64,000 nucleotides of DNA from Mycogone perniciosa (GCA_025331125.1 JAOALB010000004.1:372001-436000); one strand, 5' to 3'; numbered from the stretch's first letter, positions 1 through 12,309 are shown. Translations and numbers: made by a program. Notes: generated from the sequence alone by a model not told the origin.

Positions 1-796
1 TGTGTTCGTCAGACTGAACCCCGCCATGCTGCCTTGTGAGAGTTGCCGATAGCAGTACTACATACAGCATCAACTCCATTGGTTGATTTTCCAGCTGGCA
101 GATGTCTACAGCGTCCAGAGGGAGTCCTGTAGATTCAAGACCGTGTTGGCGTGTATATTCACAGGCACCCACGATCCTGGAGTTTACGCAACATTGCCAA
201 CATCGGCCTCTGTTGCTGCAGATCGTCTCCCCCCCTCTGTGGATCACAAGAAGCGGTAACGGGGTTGGTGACGAGCGAGTCTCCTTAGTCTGCATTCTAA
301 CGTTAAACCAGCCTCTCTTGTCTGGCAAGGCTTTCTGTGACACAATGTTATTTCGTTTTCCTTTGATCAATACCCAACCAATTCGACCGCCCAACCCACA
401 ATCACGACGGCCAGATGCTTTTTCATACCGATGCCGCTCAGACGCTGAGACTGCTCTCTGAAATGGCAGTTCCCCTGAATGACTCCCTATGAAAACTAAT
501 TAATCCCAATCAGCTGTAGAATTCCCCGGTTCATGATCATGAACACAAAAAAATAATAACGAAAAACTGCCATCTGCAGCGTCCTGTTGTTCTTCATAAG
601 TATATGCATTTCGTGACATCTGCCGACGAGAGATAAGAAAAAGTAAGGATACCAAACACCAAGTAACAAGTTTCCACTCCAGCCATCTAGGTAATATATG
701 AGTCCCAACATGAAGTATAATCGCAGGCCCATAACCCCGTTCATTATCAAACGCTCTCAGATTCCCATCCCTTATTTTCATGCATTTTGTTTTTCA
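1..796. other. Left edge without a recognisable gene
   Basis: Short open frames occur on both strands, but none has a recognisable domain or a consistent splice structure. The right part is probably the 3' untranslated and downstream region of the SSXT-like gene that ends at 797. I see no RNA gene or repeat here. Confidence 0.5.
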
Positions 797-2255
797 TCAT
801 TGCATCATCATGCCCCCTGGGTTCATTGATTGGTTCATGGGCAGACCCGGCATATTGGGCATTTGAGGGGTTCTCTGGGCTGTCGGACTGGCCTGATTCG
901 ATGTTGATCCCGCACCGAGCTTCTGACCTGTGGCCGGCATCCGGAAAACAGGTTCCTTCTTGGGATCAACCCCAGGGTACACTGCTGCTAACCGCCTATA
1001 CAGGTCCTTGATGGACCGATCTCGTTCTTCCCTGTCCGCTACAGGATCCATAGGGATGGCTGAGTTTTCAGCGCCAATTGGTTGAGCTCGCAGTTTGAGA
1101 GACAGGTTAAGCGGAGGAGGAGTCAGATATGCCGGGCACGGAGGCACCTTGACCTCCTGTTTGCGGTCCGCCAATGCTGCCATATATGAAAGGTTTGCTT
1201 GTAGCCGCCGCATACACCTAAAATCCTCGTCAGTAACAGACTTTGATCGAACCAAGGTCTAAAACATACTGGAAATAATCTTGTTGAAACAGGCTTTCCT
1301 CCTCTGTAGGTTTCCTGTCTAGCATGTTCCCATTCAGAGCAGCATGTTCCTTTTTCAGTTCCTGCTGCGTCGTCTGTATCTGGATTGACTCGTATAACAA
1401 TTCGTGATTGATGTCCAACAGTAGTGCAAATCGCTCCTTGTCGCGATTCTCTGTCGTGGGACTCAGAGGTACAGGTGCTGATGACGGAACACCCATGCCT
1501 CCTGCAGGATTCAACGAAAACGTCGGCGTCTGAGGGGTTGCCGCTCCGCTTGATTGTGGGTGATGGTTGCTTGGGGTCTGACCTTGGGGCATGGGTTGTG
1601 GTGGTGAGAATTGAGGTTGTTGGGGAGGCATCACGTTTGTCGGGGTACCCTGTGCCGCACTTGGGGGCCTCTGAGGAGTCGATATCTGGTTCATCATTTG
1701 GTTCGGTTGCTGAGGTTGCATTCGTTGGATCAACTGGGGCTGTTGAGGCATTCCTGGTTGAGGCATTGGGAAACCTTGCATGCCGGGACCCATCATGTAG
1801 TTATTCGGAGCGAAATTCTGCGGACCGACGGACGAGGGCAGCACTTGGCCGTAGGGCCCTCCAGAGAACTGCTGCTGGTAGGCCGCCACTGTGAATTGTC
1901 AGTACTCGGTCTCGTCATGAACATTGAAGGTGAGAATGGAATGGGGGGCGAGAAGGAAGGCGTGAATCACATCTGCCGGCCAAGTCATTGACACGACGAT
2001 CACCAGATTGAGTCACCTACTTTGACCATTCGGCGCCATGTTGGGCATGCCTGGATTTGGCATCATCCCTGCACTCCCATCTGGCATCATATGAGGGGCG
2101 CCGCCAGCGTAAGCTCCCTGAGGAGCCATCCCGCCGAACTGCTGCTGCCGGTTGTATATGACCTGCTGGCCGGGTTGCATTCCAGGCTGCGGCGCGCCCG
2201 CGGGATTGTTGAAGTTTGGAGCAGCATTGCCGAAGCCATAATTGGCGGAGTACAT
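797..2255 (-). CDS. SS18/SSXT-like (Snf11-type) SWI/SNF subunit candidate, Q/P/M-rich
   Basis: Three exons on the minus strand (2255-2021, 1888-1270, 1217-797) join into 424 aa. Intron 1 has a GTAGGT donor and a CAG acceptor; intron 2 is 52 nt with GTATGT, branch CTGAC and TTTTAG. The first half is rich in Gly, Pro, Gln and Met. A helical segment follows in which an 'LLLDINHELLYESI' stretch and a 'MRRLQANLSYMAALAD' stretch resemble the SNH/SSXT domain of SS18, which anchors that protein in BAF/SWI-SNF complexes; yeast Snf11 is the presumed counterpart. A conserved C-terminal part with 'YPGVDPKKEP' follows. It would be a nuclear chromatin-remodelling accessory subunit. Family assignment is by motif recall, so the exact complex is inferred. 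Intron 2 interrupts the SNH-like domain, which supports the exon joining. Confidence 0.72.
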
Positions 2256-3731
2256 GGCGGGCGAGCGTTATTCGACCGAAAGCTCACAAGCTTCGCGAAT
2301 CTTGGAGCGGCGGAATCAACAGGAGCGAGAAAATTTGCGCGGTAGGAAAGAAGCGCGGGATAGCTGCCTAGTGAGGTTTTGTGTGCCGGAACTCGCTTGG
2401 TTCTTCTCGGCCAGAATGGCTTAGGCTGACGGTGATCGACAGAGGGCGCTCAGTCTTGGCTCGATGACTGAATGAGAGCACAGGTGCCAACAGCAGCTCT
2501 GCTTGATTTAGACGTGTCGGATCGAGTTGATTCAGGCTGCGAGTATCGGTCTCTGAATAGCCTTCCTGTTCGTCGTTTCAAACGATAGCTGGAACCGCGT
2601 GACAAACACCACGGGCTGTCGCGGTTGACGAATATGTATGCGCGGTTGCCTCCTGCAAGCTCACTAGGGAAATGGCAACGAACGCACGACACGGTGCGAC
2701 GTATTTCGAGCGTGTACGAAGTAGGATTCGAGAATATTGATCAATCAAGACCGTGTAGGGATGTCGCGAGAAAAGTTGCAGCGTGCGCGCAAAACAACGA
2801 GACAGGTGGACGATTTGGGTCAAGCATCCGAGACCCGATGAAAACGTCGCCCCAGCCCGCCCCTCGCTTAGATAATAGCTTTGTCCCCCGAGTCAAGGTG
2901 TCACAGGTGCGCGTCAGCCGGGCAGGGACTTTTCGTTCTGCAGGATGTGGATGTGGGATGTGGACGGATGTCAGTGATAGATGCAGCGCGCGTGTAGAGT
3001 GTGATAATATTAGTACTAAATACGAATGCGAAAGAAATCGAGCCACTAATAGAACGGAGTAAATGGAACGGATTACTGGATATGGATAGGAAATATTATC
3101 AGCCGGAGGACCCATATCCGCTACGGCGGGGTGAAATCCGTTCTGCCGCATCCGCTCCGTCAGCCAAAGAAATCTCCCTACTCCTCTCAGCATGAAAAAT
3201 GCTCTTTGGCCCCGATGTTAATAACGTAAGAGCATTGTCCAGGGAGTCTCGGAACTCTGCCGAACAGGTCTCTTGTTTCAGCTTCCGACGATCATGCGAT
3301 TTTTGGGCGGGTCGGGCCAATGCAAAAACTGGTACTACTCCGTATGACTTACACACATCTTTGTCGTTCCCGCAAAGTAAAGAATTCAAAACTGATTCAT
3401 CAGTGCAGTTGAAATGGATCCCAATACTCGTACGATTGACCACAAGGCTTCGGATATTCTTGCTATTGGTCATGCTCACATACATATTACCATCATAAAG
3501 AAAAGCTCCGAAAACGACAGGGAGGATATTTATATTAAACAGCTGCCGCAATCGGCATCAACCGCCCGCTCACCCAGTACTTCGTAGTAGTCCATTGTAA
3601 GCAGTGACGACGTCATCCCGTTTCCCTTATTCGCACACTTCTGACCTGCAAAATCCCGGACCGGCACCAAGTTGGTCCGAAATATACAAATCTCTTGCTG
3701 CGCACTTCGTCATACCATTCCGTGCCCTGCA
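2256..3731. other. Intergenic, no gene supported
   Basis: This is the promoter side of the SSXT-like gene and the 3' side of the esterase gene. Open frames of 80-150 codons overlap one another on both strands and show no domains, no start context and no splice logic. One TACTCCGTA motif lies at 3336-3344. Confidence 0.5.
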
Positions 3732-4876
3732 TCAGCTTCTGTAATAAGTGCCGTATTTCGACTTTCCATTCACAACATCGATGAAATGTTCGGCAACGTG
3801 CTCGCTCACCCTTCCAGAAATATGCAGCTCATCATACCTAGACCCGGACTCAGTATCATCCGTTCGCGCACTCAAGGTCAACAAGATGCAGAAATCACTC
3901 ACCACATGAAACTCGACCTTGGCTCCGTTGATTGATAGCAACCAGCGTCTCCACATCCTCTCCACGATCCAGTGACATTGGCCGGTTCAGTAAGGTATGC
4001 GGTAGGATTGGAATGCATGTCCATAAAAAGCGAGTTCACGTCAAAAAGCGCAATTTTCGCTTCCGGCCAACGCCTTTTTACGAGCAGGTTGAACGGAGCA
4101 CCCGTAGCGAACATGGTGTTCGCGCTGGTCAAGTACTGTTCGATCTTATTTTGGAACTCCGTCGTGTTGAGAGTCGCCTTGTCCTTCCAATACGAGTTAT
4201 TACCGGTGCCTCCATTGCTGGTGGAAGCATACATGGGAGACAGATGAAGGGGAAGCACGTTGAACAGGACGAATTGGCGACCTCCGAGTTTATGTATGTT
4301 ATCGAAAGCTTCCCACACGGCCTCCACATAATCCGAAATCGTCGCTCCCTGGATCTGCTTGTCGCCTAGAAATCCGTCGATACCCAAGTCGTTCGTGCCA
4401 ATCCACGCCGTATACACCGTGTTATCAGCCGTCCAGTCTGGATACAGCTCCTTGTAGCCGAGGTCTGCCTTGAAAGCCGGGATTTGGGAGTCCACTATCG
4501 ATGGGAAGGGGGCCTTGATGTTGTCGAGGTAGTGCTGCGTGACCTTGTCAGAGCACATGCCACCGCCAACGGCATAGTCATAGAGCCTGGCGTTTGTCTT
4601 ATTCGCGACAATCCTTCCCCAGATATAACCGCCAACTGATGTGTCGTCGTTGATGGGAAGCATTTGTCCAGCAGGGGGTAGGGCGTTGTTGTTAAAGATG
4701 TAGCCCAGACGTCCTTCATCTGTGTAACTGTCTCCAAACGTAACTAGGTTACTCATCTTCAGCAAGCTGTCGGAGCTTGCAGCTGCCAAGGTCGTAGCAT
4801 ATCGTGAAGGGAGCATATTGACCTCTTTGGTCATTTTGTCCTGGGGTGAAACTGCAAGACTGTCAGTTTCTTCCAT
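3732..4876 (-). CDS. GDSL-family esterase/lipase (CE16-like acetylesterase)
   Basis: Two exons (4876-3903 and 3837-3732) with a 65-nt intron (GTGAGT...TCTAG) give 359 aa. The GDSL block is 'FGDSYTDEG' with nucleophile Ser50. The family's Gly/Asn oxyanion block is 'WIGTNDLG', and the catalytic Asp-x-x-His pair is 'YDELH' (Asp327, His330). The Asp/His pair appears only after the splice, which is strong support for the intron. The fold hydrolyses acetyl or acyl esters; in fungi the closest family is carbohydrate esterase 16, which deacetylates oligosaccharides. The first 40 residues do not look like a secretion signal, unlike most CE16 enzymes. Either the enzyme is intracellular or a 5' exon was missed; an acceptor-like TTGCAG lies near codon 10. 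Substrate is not determinable. Confidence 0.82.
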
Positions 4877-5615
4877 CTTCGAGGTGTTAAGACAGGCCGG
4901 TATTTAACATGCACAGTGAAGTACAAATTCCACCAACCTCATACAACTACCCGGCGGGTTGACTACATAAGCCGGGCCGACTGGACAGGCGGGCGCTTTA
5001 CAGTCAGTCGACCCGGTTTACGGCTTACGTAGTTAACCGCTTTGAACGCCAAGTACTCCGTACCCCGCGTCCAAAGCAATCCATAAAAGCCGTCGGCATC
5101 TTCATAACATGGGTTTGCGGACCGTGGGCCGATGCTACCATTCATGATATGATCCCAGATTTCCCTAATGCGAGAATGTGATTCGCTTCCCCCATTATGT
5201 TGAACATCGAAGCGCCCGAACCCGGTATTAATGGTGCAAAGTATTACAGAATTACAGGGTCATGGGATTAGTTTGCCTCACATGTTTGCTTAATTTAACG
5301 TGGCATCCGGTAATGGGTGACTACTATTCTTTCATATGCCGCATGATCACCCCATATGCGAGAGGAGAGACAAACTATGTATCGTGAACGTTCAATAATC
5401 TTTATTTACTCTAAGAGAAATTCTCATTTCGAGAGACAAATATTTGTACTACGCCAGTCTAAGTGTAAGGTAACAAAGCGAGATAGATCGAATTATCCCC
5501 GATTAAATGGCCGGACTCCTCATCCGACATGGAGTCTTACCCGTCGGAAGAGATGCATAGTCCCATCCCCACGATTCAGACAAGTTGCTGCTAATATCCC
5601 TGCAATAAGTAGTAT
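4877..5615. other. Intergenic, no gene supported
   Basis: AT-rich spacer between the esterase start and the dienelactone hydrolase stop. A TACTCCGTA motif lies at 5054-5062. No coding feature is supported. Confidence 0.45.
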
Positions 5616-6564
5616 TCATGAGGTAATCTCAAAGTGAGAATTAAACCATGAAATGCACTGGTCTTCCGCCTCAACAGCCTGTTTTGCACTGTTCGCAAGT
5701 GTAACGTCGGCACGGACACAGAAGCCATGCCCAGCGTTCTGGTAAATACGAGCCTCGCCCCTCGCAGCCTCGGGTTTCCTTTCAACAACAGCTTTGATCT
5801 TCTCGACGTATGCTACAGACACATAAGAGTCCTGATCTCCTATAGCGAACGATGTTGGAATAGTCAGCTTTTCAGCATCGCCAGGAAGGCTAAGAAGACT
5901 CGGATGTCCCGTAAAGGCTGCATCAATCAGGGGTTTGCCATCAATCGTGTCACCGCGAGCGAGAAGCAAGGTCTGTTTACCGCCCCAGCAGAAGCCAACG
6001 GCGCCAACTGACAATGTCGCTCCCTCCTCTTTCCGAAGCTGTTCGAAGAAGCCTTTAACGACATGGTAGGCTTTGCTGGGGTAGTTATGAATCATAAATG
6101 GAATGATACCGTACAGAGCATGGAGCATATGATATCTAGATAGCAACGTGTTAACAGTGCCGATACCTTACACCCCAGGAACGTGGCTCACATTTTTGAT
6201 AGAACATTGGTCGCTGTGCTAGACTCCTTGACCCTTTCAAGCACCCATAGTGGCGTGGAGCGACCTACAATACAATATGTCAAAACATATGCGTAGTGAC
6301 ATTCGATCAGAGCTGACCCTACTTACCTTTCATGAAGTCAGGCACGTAGACCTTAAAACCACCCTTATCCGCATAGTTGTCGGCAATCAGTCGAGTATTT
6401 ACAAACCCCCAACCGAAGGCATCGGGAATAATAACGACTATACCCTTGGCTGATTGTCCATTGGAAGGCTCGACAACATACACGTCCAAGCCATAGGCCT
6501 TGGTGAGACTTCCGCGAGGCTGTCCCTCGTGGATAGTGCCGCTGAAGCAATCAGGGCAGGACAT
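5616..6564 (-). CDS. Dienelactone hydrolase family protein
   Basis: Three exons (6564-6327, 6264-6192, 6135-5616) join into 276 aa. Introns use GTAAGT...TTGTAG and GTGAGC...TCTAG. The N-terminus 'MSCPDCFSG' is typical of the fungal cytosolic branch. The alpha/beta-hydrolase triad of the family is visible: nucleophile Cys153 in 'GFCWGGK', Asp204 in 'IGDQDSY', His240 in 'NAGHGF'. The characterised bacterial enzyme opens dienelactone in chlorocatechol breakdown, but most fungal members have no proven substrate. Length matches the family (240-280 aa) and no lesion is seen. There is no signal peptide, so it is presumably cytosolic. The 73-nt middle exon contributes only about 24 residues. Confidence 0.86.
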
Positions 6565-8156
6565 TCTTGGCGTTTCGTGATCCCTTGGTCTCTGTGTTAG
6601 AGTTTTCTTTTTCTCTCAAACTGGGATGGATCGGGTTGTTGATTGTAGCTTTCGGTCTCCTCGCTGCTACGTGCGGCTGTGTTGGGTTATCCCAGAACCC
6701 CGTTCTCCGTCGACTCTTGGCGGGTCAACTGAGGAGCTGAAGATCGCAGCCACATGCGAAGAGAAAAGAGTTTAGCGTGAATCGTGACTCCAGTATTCGT
6801 TGAAGTTTTGAATGCCTCTGGACTTCTATGGACTAGATTTATCCCTTTAGACAATTTTGCGCAGGGACTGTTCTATGGTGTACTACCAGCTGAACAGTTG
6901 CACCAAGATAGGAGTGAGCAGGCACAATCGACCAACAGCAGCACAGTGGGAGCCGTTTGGTCCTCATTCTTAACTCTTCGTTTAGACATAAAAGCTTAAT
7001 GAAATTTAAATGGGATAGAATGGATGATATTGGGCTGATCATTGCTTAAATTGGCAGTTCGAATGGTTACACTTTGACATTTCAGGGTAGCAGTTGTTTC
7101 ACGCAAACATGTTTGGGCTTCGCGAGTCTTCAGGACTTGATCCTCGTTTAATTTCAAGCACAATAACTCTGATCGTAAGTAAGTTATTCAATTAACTGTT
7201 CTTGGAAAGTAACACGCATTTTGCGGCAACAATGATGCTGATCCGAGTACGATGTTACTAATGTTGCAACGGTTGGCTATGTGGGTTAGTGATGAAGGCC
7301 GCCACGTGAAACTGGCTGACGACAATTAAAATGCGCTGCACACAGTCTGGGGGATAATATCATATATTGCATTATATTTTTTTTGGCATGATGTGACGTA
7401 GATCTATGCCATCTGCCCCGTGGGTGAATACCAGCACTTTCCAGGCCAGCACAAAGTTTAGTCTCTGAGAATCAACTATTTCGTACTCCTGGTGAAAGCT
7501 TTAGTTATGAAAGGCACACAATAAAACCACTGGTATTCTAGAATCTGGCTGTCAAGGGATGTTCTCGTCCAATAAGTTGTAAGTATCTTTCCTGAAGTGA
7601 TGCAAGCTGAAATCTCCTTAAGTTAACCTCATGTTTAGCTCTTCATAGATCTGTTTTTGTATGGAGGAGTCAATTTTCATCAATTATTATGTGATTTTGA
7701 GTACATATCATCTTAACCCCATCATGGGTGCTATGTCAATAGGGCTTGCTTTGTTCCACGCAGACATTCAGGTCAGGAGGGCCGCCTCGACATGGCACAC
7801 ACACTGCTTTACCGATGGATCCTTAATTCATCTAGCGAATATACCGTATATCAAATTTTATTGGTAGTGGAACTAGATTCCCAATCCTCATGATATGTAT
7901 AGCCACTCTGCAACGTCGGGTATGTCTCTAGGCATTTCCATTCCACAATTCGACAAAAGCTATCAGACAGCTACTGATCAAGATTTGTGAGATATTAATT
8001 GAATCCAAATTTCCGAGGAATTTATTTGCCATTCACCAATCATCGCATAAGAACGGACAAAGAAGCATACTGAGTTCCCGACATGTTGTCCCGAAGCTTC
8101 CCAGCCACTCATGCAGGATCCGAGATGGTGACCTTTTCCGGTAGATACCTCACTTT

Positions 8157-8492
8157 TTGAGAATAGCGCTGTATGATGAAGGAAAACCAGAGACTCTCCT
8201 TCCGTCAGAGAAGGCATGGCTAAAGGGAGTTTGGGGGTTCGAGGTTACCTCTCACGATGCGTCCTGTTGGTATACCCCAGAGTTGGAGCCTCAACCTACG
8301 CTTGATGGCAATGTCAAAGAACATATTGAGCCTAAGCCTGATGATCCTAGTGAAGGATCTGTAACACTGGACTTGAATAGGAAGCAGGAAGTCATCTCCA
8401 TGCGCAAGGTATCATACTCGCCGAGACAAGGAGGTCCAGGGATAGTCGCAGATGATGTCAAGTTAACGTTACCCGTCCGTGGCCTCGGCTAG
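8157..8492 (+). CDS. Unrecognised open frame, possible gene fragment
   Basis: A 111-codon frame with a mixed, non-repetitive composition (several Lys-Pro-Glu and Asp-rich stretches). A second short frame follows in the same direction at 8529-8717. I recognise no domain, signal peptide or catalytic motif and find no convincing intron joining the two. It could be a remnant of an older gene, a lineage-specific small protein, or chance. It sits alone in otherwise gene-free DNA. Confidence 0.15.
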   Translation: MRIALYDEGKPETLLPSEKAWLKGVWGFEVTSHDASCWYTPELEPQPTLDGNVKEHIEPKPDDPSEGSVTLDLNRKQEVISMRKVSYSPRQGGPGIVADDVKLTLPVRGLG

Positions 8493-10005
8493 CAGATTTT
8501 CTGGGGGAAATACCCAGGGTCTCAAAGGTTGGTTCGCGTTCTCGGGGACAAAAGAAGATGTGGGAATTGGCTCCCGCCATCCCTAAAAAAATCCAAGGCC
8601 ATACCATTTGAAGCTTCTTTTCCGAATCGGGAAGGCCGTGATGATAATGGAGTCACATTGAACGGCTATAGTTCATGGAATCCTGGCAATCAAGGGACCG
8701 ATACCTGGCCTTTCTGAGTAAGTAAACATTGTTTACTACATCCTGTCCGAATCCTGCGTTTGTCGGTGCTGATAACTGAAAAATGGTGGTGGTAGGATGA
8801 AGAGTCTAGACTCTGGGCCTCGGATAGTATAACACAGACATTATGAGACAGGATACACATTGACAGCTCTCACCGTATCTCTCTGAAGAGAAAATCACCT
8901 AGTAACAGATCATTGGTGCTTTCATCGCATCGGTAACAATGAAGGGTGTCCGGTGGGCATTATTGGCAATGTGTGAGACATGTCATAAGTTGGCCAAGAT
9001 AAATCCAGGAAACGGGGATTTAGCGCCATAAAGCAATGATCAACAGGACGGGAAACCCACGTGAAGTTTCCGGGTGGGTGGTAGCCAAATGCTTCGTCCG
9101 AAGCCCCTATGTATCCGAGTATCTACGTAGGGATGGATCTACAACTTACACACACTTCATGTTTTATCGTGTTTTAAGTACAAAGACTGCAACCCATGAT
9201 TTGGGAAATCTGCAGGGGAGTCTTCGTTTTCGGGTTGCCGAGAATATGCACGGTAAGTCTTCCCGAATACATGGGATTCGCCACCCGGCGCCTCTCCGGA
9301 GCATCCCAAAACACGCCCATCTGCTCTGCTCGTAAGCTGTTTCAAGCTATTCTGAGTCCATGGTCTGTTATTGTTTGCCTTTCTTTTCCCCGTGATAATG
9401 GGTCTCACAATCGCCTGTCTCTCTCAGCCTCTCATGCTAGCTTCCATACACGGACATGGAGTCCAGGGCCATCCATTGCGGCTCTGTGGCCTTTGGTTGT
9501 CAAAATATCGGGGATCCGCATGGCATCTGTGCCAGGGCCAGGGTCGTATTAGTGGCATGATTGGCTAGGGTGAGATACTACTAGTAATAGTATGTAATAC
9601 TAGACCCGGAGATGATCTGCGCCTCCCCACCAACCATCTATGCAGTAACAACGCGAGATGCATAGTAATAATTCCATTGTTCAAACTCTGTGCAACGACT
9701 CAGGCAGGTGTTGGTGCGTTTCAAATCCTGACGACTGCCAAGACCTCGTGTGGTGATGTTTTGCACGTGCTTGGCGATGGGGGTCAGAATTGGGAGTTCG
9801 GGAGCCGCTTATCCAGTCTAGGAAGTTGCCTTTGCAACCTGTGGGAGCTGTTCTGGGGGACAGTGATTGACATACGGAAGTTTCTAGTTTACATGGTTAA
9901 ACTCACTGGAGCGGTGGAATAGGGGTTGCCGTCTGATGGAAATGGTTGGTGTAAGTTAGTTCCAGCTGGTGATGGTACTCTTCCACGATCCCAGACCGAT
10001 AACTG

Positions 10006-10015
10006 CATAAATAGG
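10006..10015 (+). promoter_or_regulatory. TATA-like element of the AA11 LPMO gene
   Basis: CATAAATAGG lies about 220 bp upstream of the ATG at 10233. The intervening DNA is CT-rich, as in the 5' leaders of highly expressed fungal genes. Assignment is from position and composition only. Confidence 0.4.
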
Positions 10016-10232
10016 CCATCACCCTCTCCATCCAAGGTCTCTTCGATCTATCTATTCTCAGCATCAAAAGCACTACAGTCCTTTTCCATCAAGCACGATT
10101 GACTTGTGTACAGCCTCTCCATTAAGCAAAACTCACACAAAACTTCAATTACTTTTATCAGAGCAGCACCTGGTTTAAAGAGATACCCATTTTGCACAAA
10201 AAGGCTTCCCCCTTCACAAAAGAATATTCGAA

Positions 10233-10844
10233 ATGAAGTTTCTGTCTCTTACCTCCGTCTTCGGACTTGCCACCATGGCCCATGCCCACATGGAGATGAG
10301 CTGGCCTCCTGCCTTCAACTCCAAGTTTAACCCAAATACTCCTCAGGCCAGCATCGACTACAGCATGACCAACCCCCTTTTGGCAAGCGGCGGCAACTAC
10401 CCTTGCAAGGGATACCACTCCATCTTCGACACTCCTGCGGGCAAGTCCGTCGTCAAGTGGCAAGCAGGCCAGAGGTACAACTTCACCATCGTCGGCTCAG
10501 CCACTCACAACGGTGGTAGTTGCCAGGCCTCGCTCTCCTACGACAGAGGCAAGACCTGGACCGTGGTCAAATCCTTCATCGGAGGCTGCCCTCTGAAGCC
10601 CAACTGGGACTTCACTCTGCCTAACGATACTCCCGCTGGTGAAGCCATCTTCTCCTGGACCTGGTTCAACCAGATCGGCAACCGAGAGATGTACATGAAC
10701 TGCGCACACGTCACTATCACTGGCCGAAGCAATGTTGCGCAGCGAAGCCCCTCCGATCCTTTCAAGGGCCGCCCTGCTCAGTTCGTCGCCAACGTTGGTA
10801 ACAATTGCGGTACCCTTGAGGGTAAGGACCTTCTCTTCCCTTAG
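10233..10844 (+). CDS. AA11-type lytic polysaccharide monooxygenase, C-terminally shortened
   Basis: A single exon of 203 codons. Residues 1-18 are a signal peptide, and cleavage after 'MAHA' exposes His19, the N-terminal half of the copper histidine brace. The second brace histidine is His92 in 'THNGGSCQ'; Tyr154 in 'MYMNC' is the likely axial ligand. 'AIFSWTWFNQIGNREMY' is a family signature. AA11 enzymes cleave chitin oxidatively, so the secreted product would act on fungal or arthropod chitin. The frame ends at TAG (10842-10844), but the same frame continues 31 codons beyond it with the family-like 'GPDVDLASSNT' before TAA at 10938-10940. The stop therefore appears to be new and removes a short linker rather than the catalytic domain. 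The enzyme is probably still functional. Confidence 0.85.
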   Translation: MKFLSLTSVFGLATMAHAHMEMSWPPAFNSKFNPNTPQASIDYSMTNPLLASGGNYPCKGYHSIFDTPAGKSVVKWQAGQRYNFTIVGSATHNGGSCQASLSYDRGKTWTVVKSFIGGCPLKPNWDFTLPNDTPAGEAIFSWTWFNQIGNREMYMNCAHVTITGRSNVAQRSPSDPFKGRPAQFVANVGNNCGTLEGKDLLFP

Positions 10845-11355
10845 CTAGGCCCTGATGTCGATTTGGCCTCTTCAAACACTTCCCCTCCTACCGGTACCTG
10901 CGCCAGGGCCAAGCGCTTTGCTATGCCCCTGAAGGCATAAACGAGCTGGTTTTCGTCGGTGAGCTGGTGAAATCCTGGAGATTTCACCGAGATGGATTTA
11001 TTCCGTATACACTTACTTTCTGATATATGAGTTTTCTGTGTATCCATAGATGTATATACTTTACATAGTAGATGAACATTGCCAATAACACATCCACTTT
11101 TGTGCTCTCAGCTGAACGCGTGTTTCCAGATTTGGATATGTTTAATTACCCTTACCTTTTTGCTTCTATGCCTATTCTATTTACCGTTTGCTCTCGTTGC
11201 CTAATGAGATATGTAATCCGCCAGCATGCAGTCCATTCTTAAATATTTCTTATCGTAGGCTCCCTTTTTTAGGATACATTCTCCCAGCTTTCCCTGAATC
11301 CCACTACCACACTGAGTCAACAACGGTAGTCCCCGACTCTTCTCCAAGATGCTCT

Positions 11356-12309
11356 TCAAGAATCAAGATGAGAGGCAAGTTGTTCTTCCGGATTCTGCCC
11401 CATCGTCCACTGAAATTGCCAACCCATAATGCATCCAGCGTCGAGATCCTCATAAAGCCCTTTCACAACGTCATCCACAACCTCATGCGTTTTCGCCCAG
11501 TCGAATCCTCCAGCCTCTACTATCCCGTGCATGAACTGGGTAGCGCTCTCTACTACAGTTTCTCCAGTCAATCACTGGAACTCCTTATCGTGGCTCAGGC
11601 TACTGAATGTCTGCTTGGAACAATTGACATAACCCTGACTCTCTAGTTTTTCCAGAAGAAAGGTAGGGGCCCTGAAAGTTGGGTTCAGCAAATTCCTATT
11701 CAGCACTAGAGGCAGATATGTGGAGGAATTCGACAGGTCCGGCACTTACAGGATATCAATGCCCACAGATATTGCGTAGCGTAACTCTACGCTGAGCCAC
11801 TTCTGAAAGTTTTCTGTCATTGGTAAACAAATTCTGCTGTAGTAGTACATTTCATCCCAAATAAGCCAGCCCCCTGGTCGTAGCAGAGTTCTCAAATTCG
11901 CTGCTACCATTTCCCACTGGGCAGCTTTGAGAGCAACGATGAAAAGTCTAACGTGGACGCAATCATATTGTCCCTGTAGCTCTGTTGGGAACGGCTTGAG
12001 AGCGTCAGCAAAGGAGAGCTTCACATTCGGTGGCAGAGCAGAAGGGTCTGGGAACTTGGACACATCGAAGTCGTATCCATCAAGCCGGGTGTTGCTTGGC
12101 AACTCGGATGCCAAATCTTTCAGCCAGATGCCAGTACCCGTGCCGACATCAGCCACAGCTGGGACATGCTCGCGAGAGAGGAGATGTTCATGAATGTGCT
12201 CTGGAAGGGACCTCTTGGTGATAGTACTCCAGCAGCGCTGGATTTTATTTAGACGACGCTCTTCCACGTCCTTCGCACCATGGTTAAGTAAGTAGACGGA
12301 TGTGCTCAT
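11356..12309 (-). pseudogene. LaeA-like SAM-dependent methyltransferase, interrupted by an in-frame TGA
   Basis: Exon 1 is 12309-11750 and exon 2 begins at 11671 after an intron with GTAAGT and TTTCAG. The SAM-binding Rossmann motif is 'VADVGTGTGIW', with the acidic motif II in 'DGYDFD' and a later 'LLRPGGWLIWDE' post-I block. This matches the UMTA/LaeA-like group that often regulates or decorates secondary metabolites. At 11574-11572 the frame meets TGA, giving 219 aa. The identical frame then stays open for 72 more codons to 11356, and its sequence ('VESATQFMHGIVEAGG') is what the C-terminal helix of this family looks like. Without the stop the protein would be 291 aa, the usual family length. 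An 81-nt intron (weak donor GTTATG, acceptor CTGTAG) could in principle skip the stop in frame, so loss of function is not certain. Confidence 0.68.

Larger units (their letters stand above)
6565..10232. other. Long region with no confident gene
   Basis: About 3.7 kb lies between the dienelactone hydrolase start and the AA11 gene. It is AT-rich with scattered short frames. The only frame whose composition looks at all coding is at 8157-8492, listed separately. The last few hundred bases hold the AA11 promoter. I see no transposon ends, tRNA or long repeat. Confidence 0.45.

Noticed and set aside
2741..3193. Minus-strand frame of 150 codons
   Set aside because: No domain and no conserved-looking segment, and it overlaps other frames of similar length on the opposite strand.
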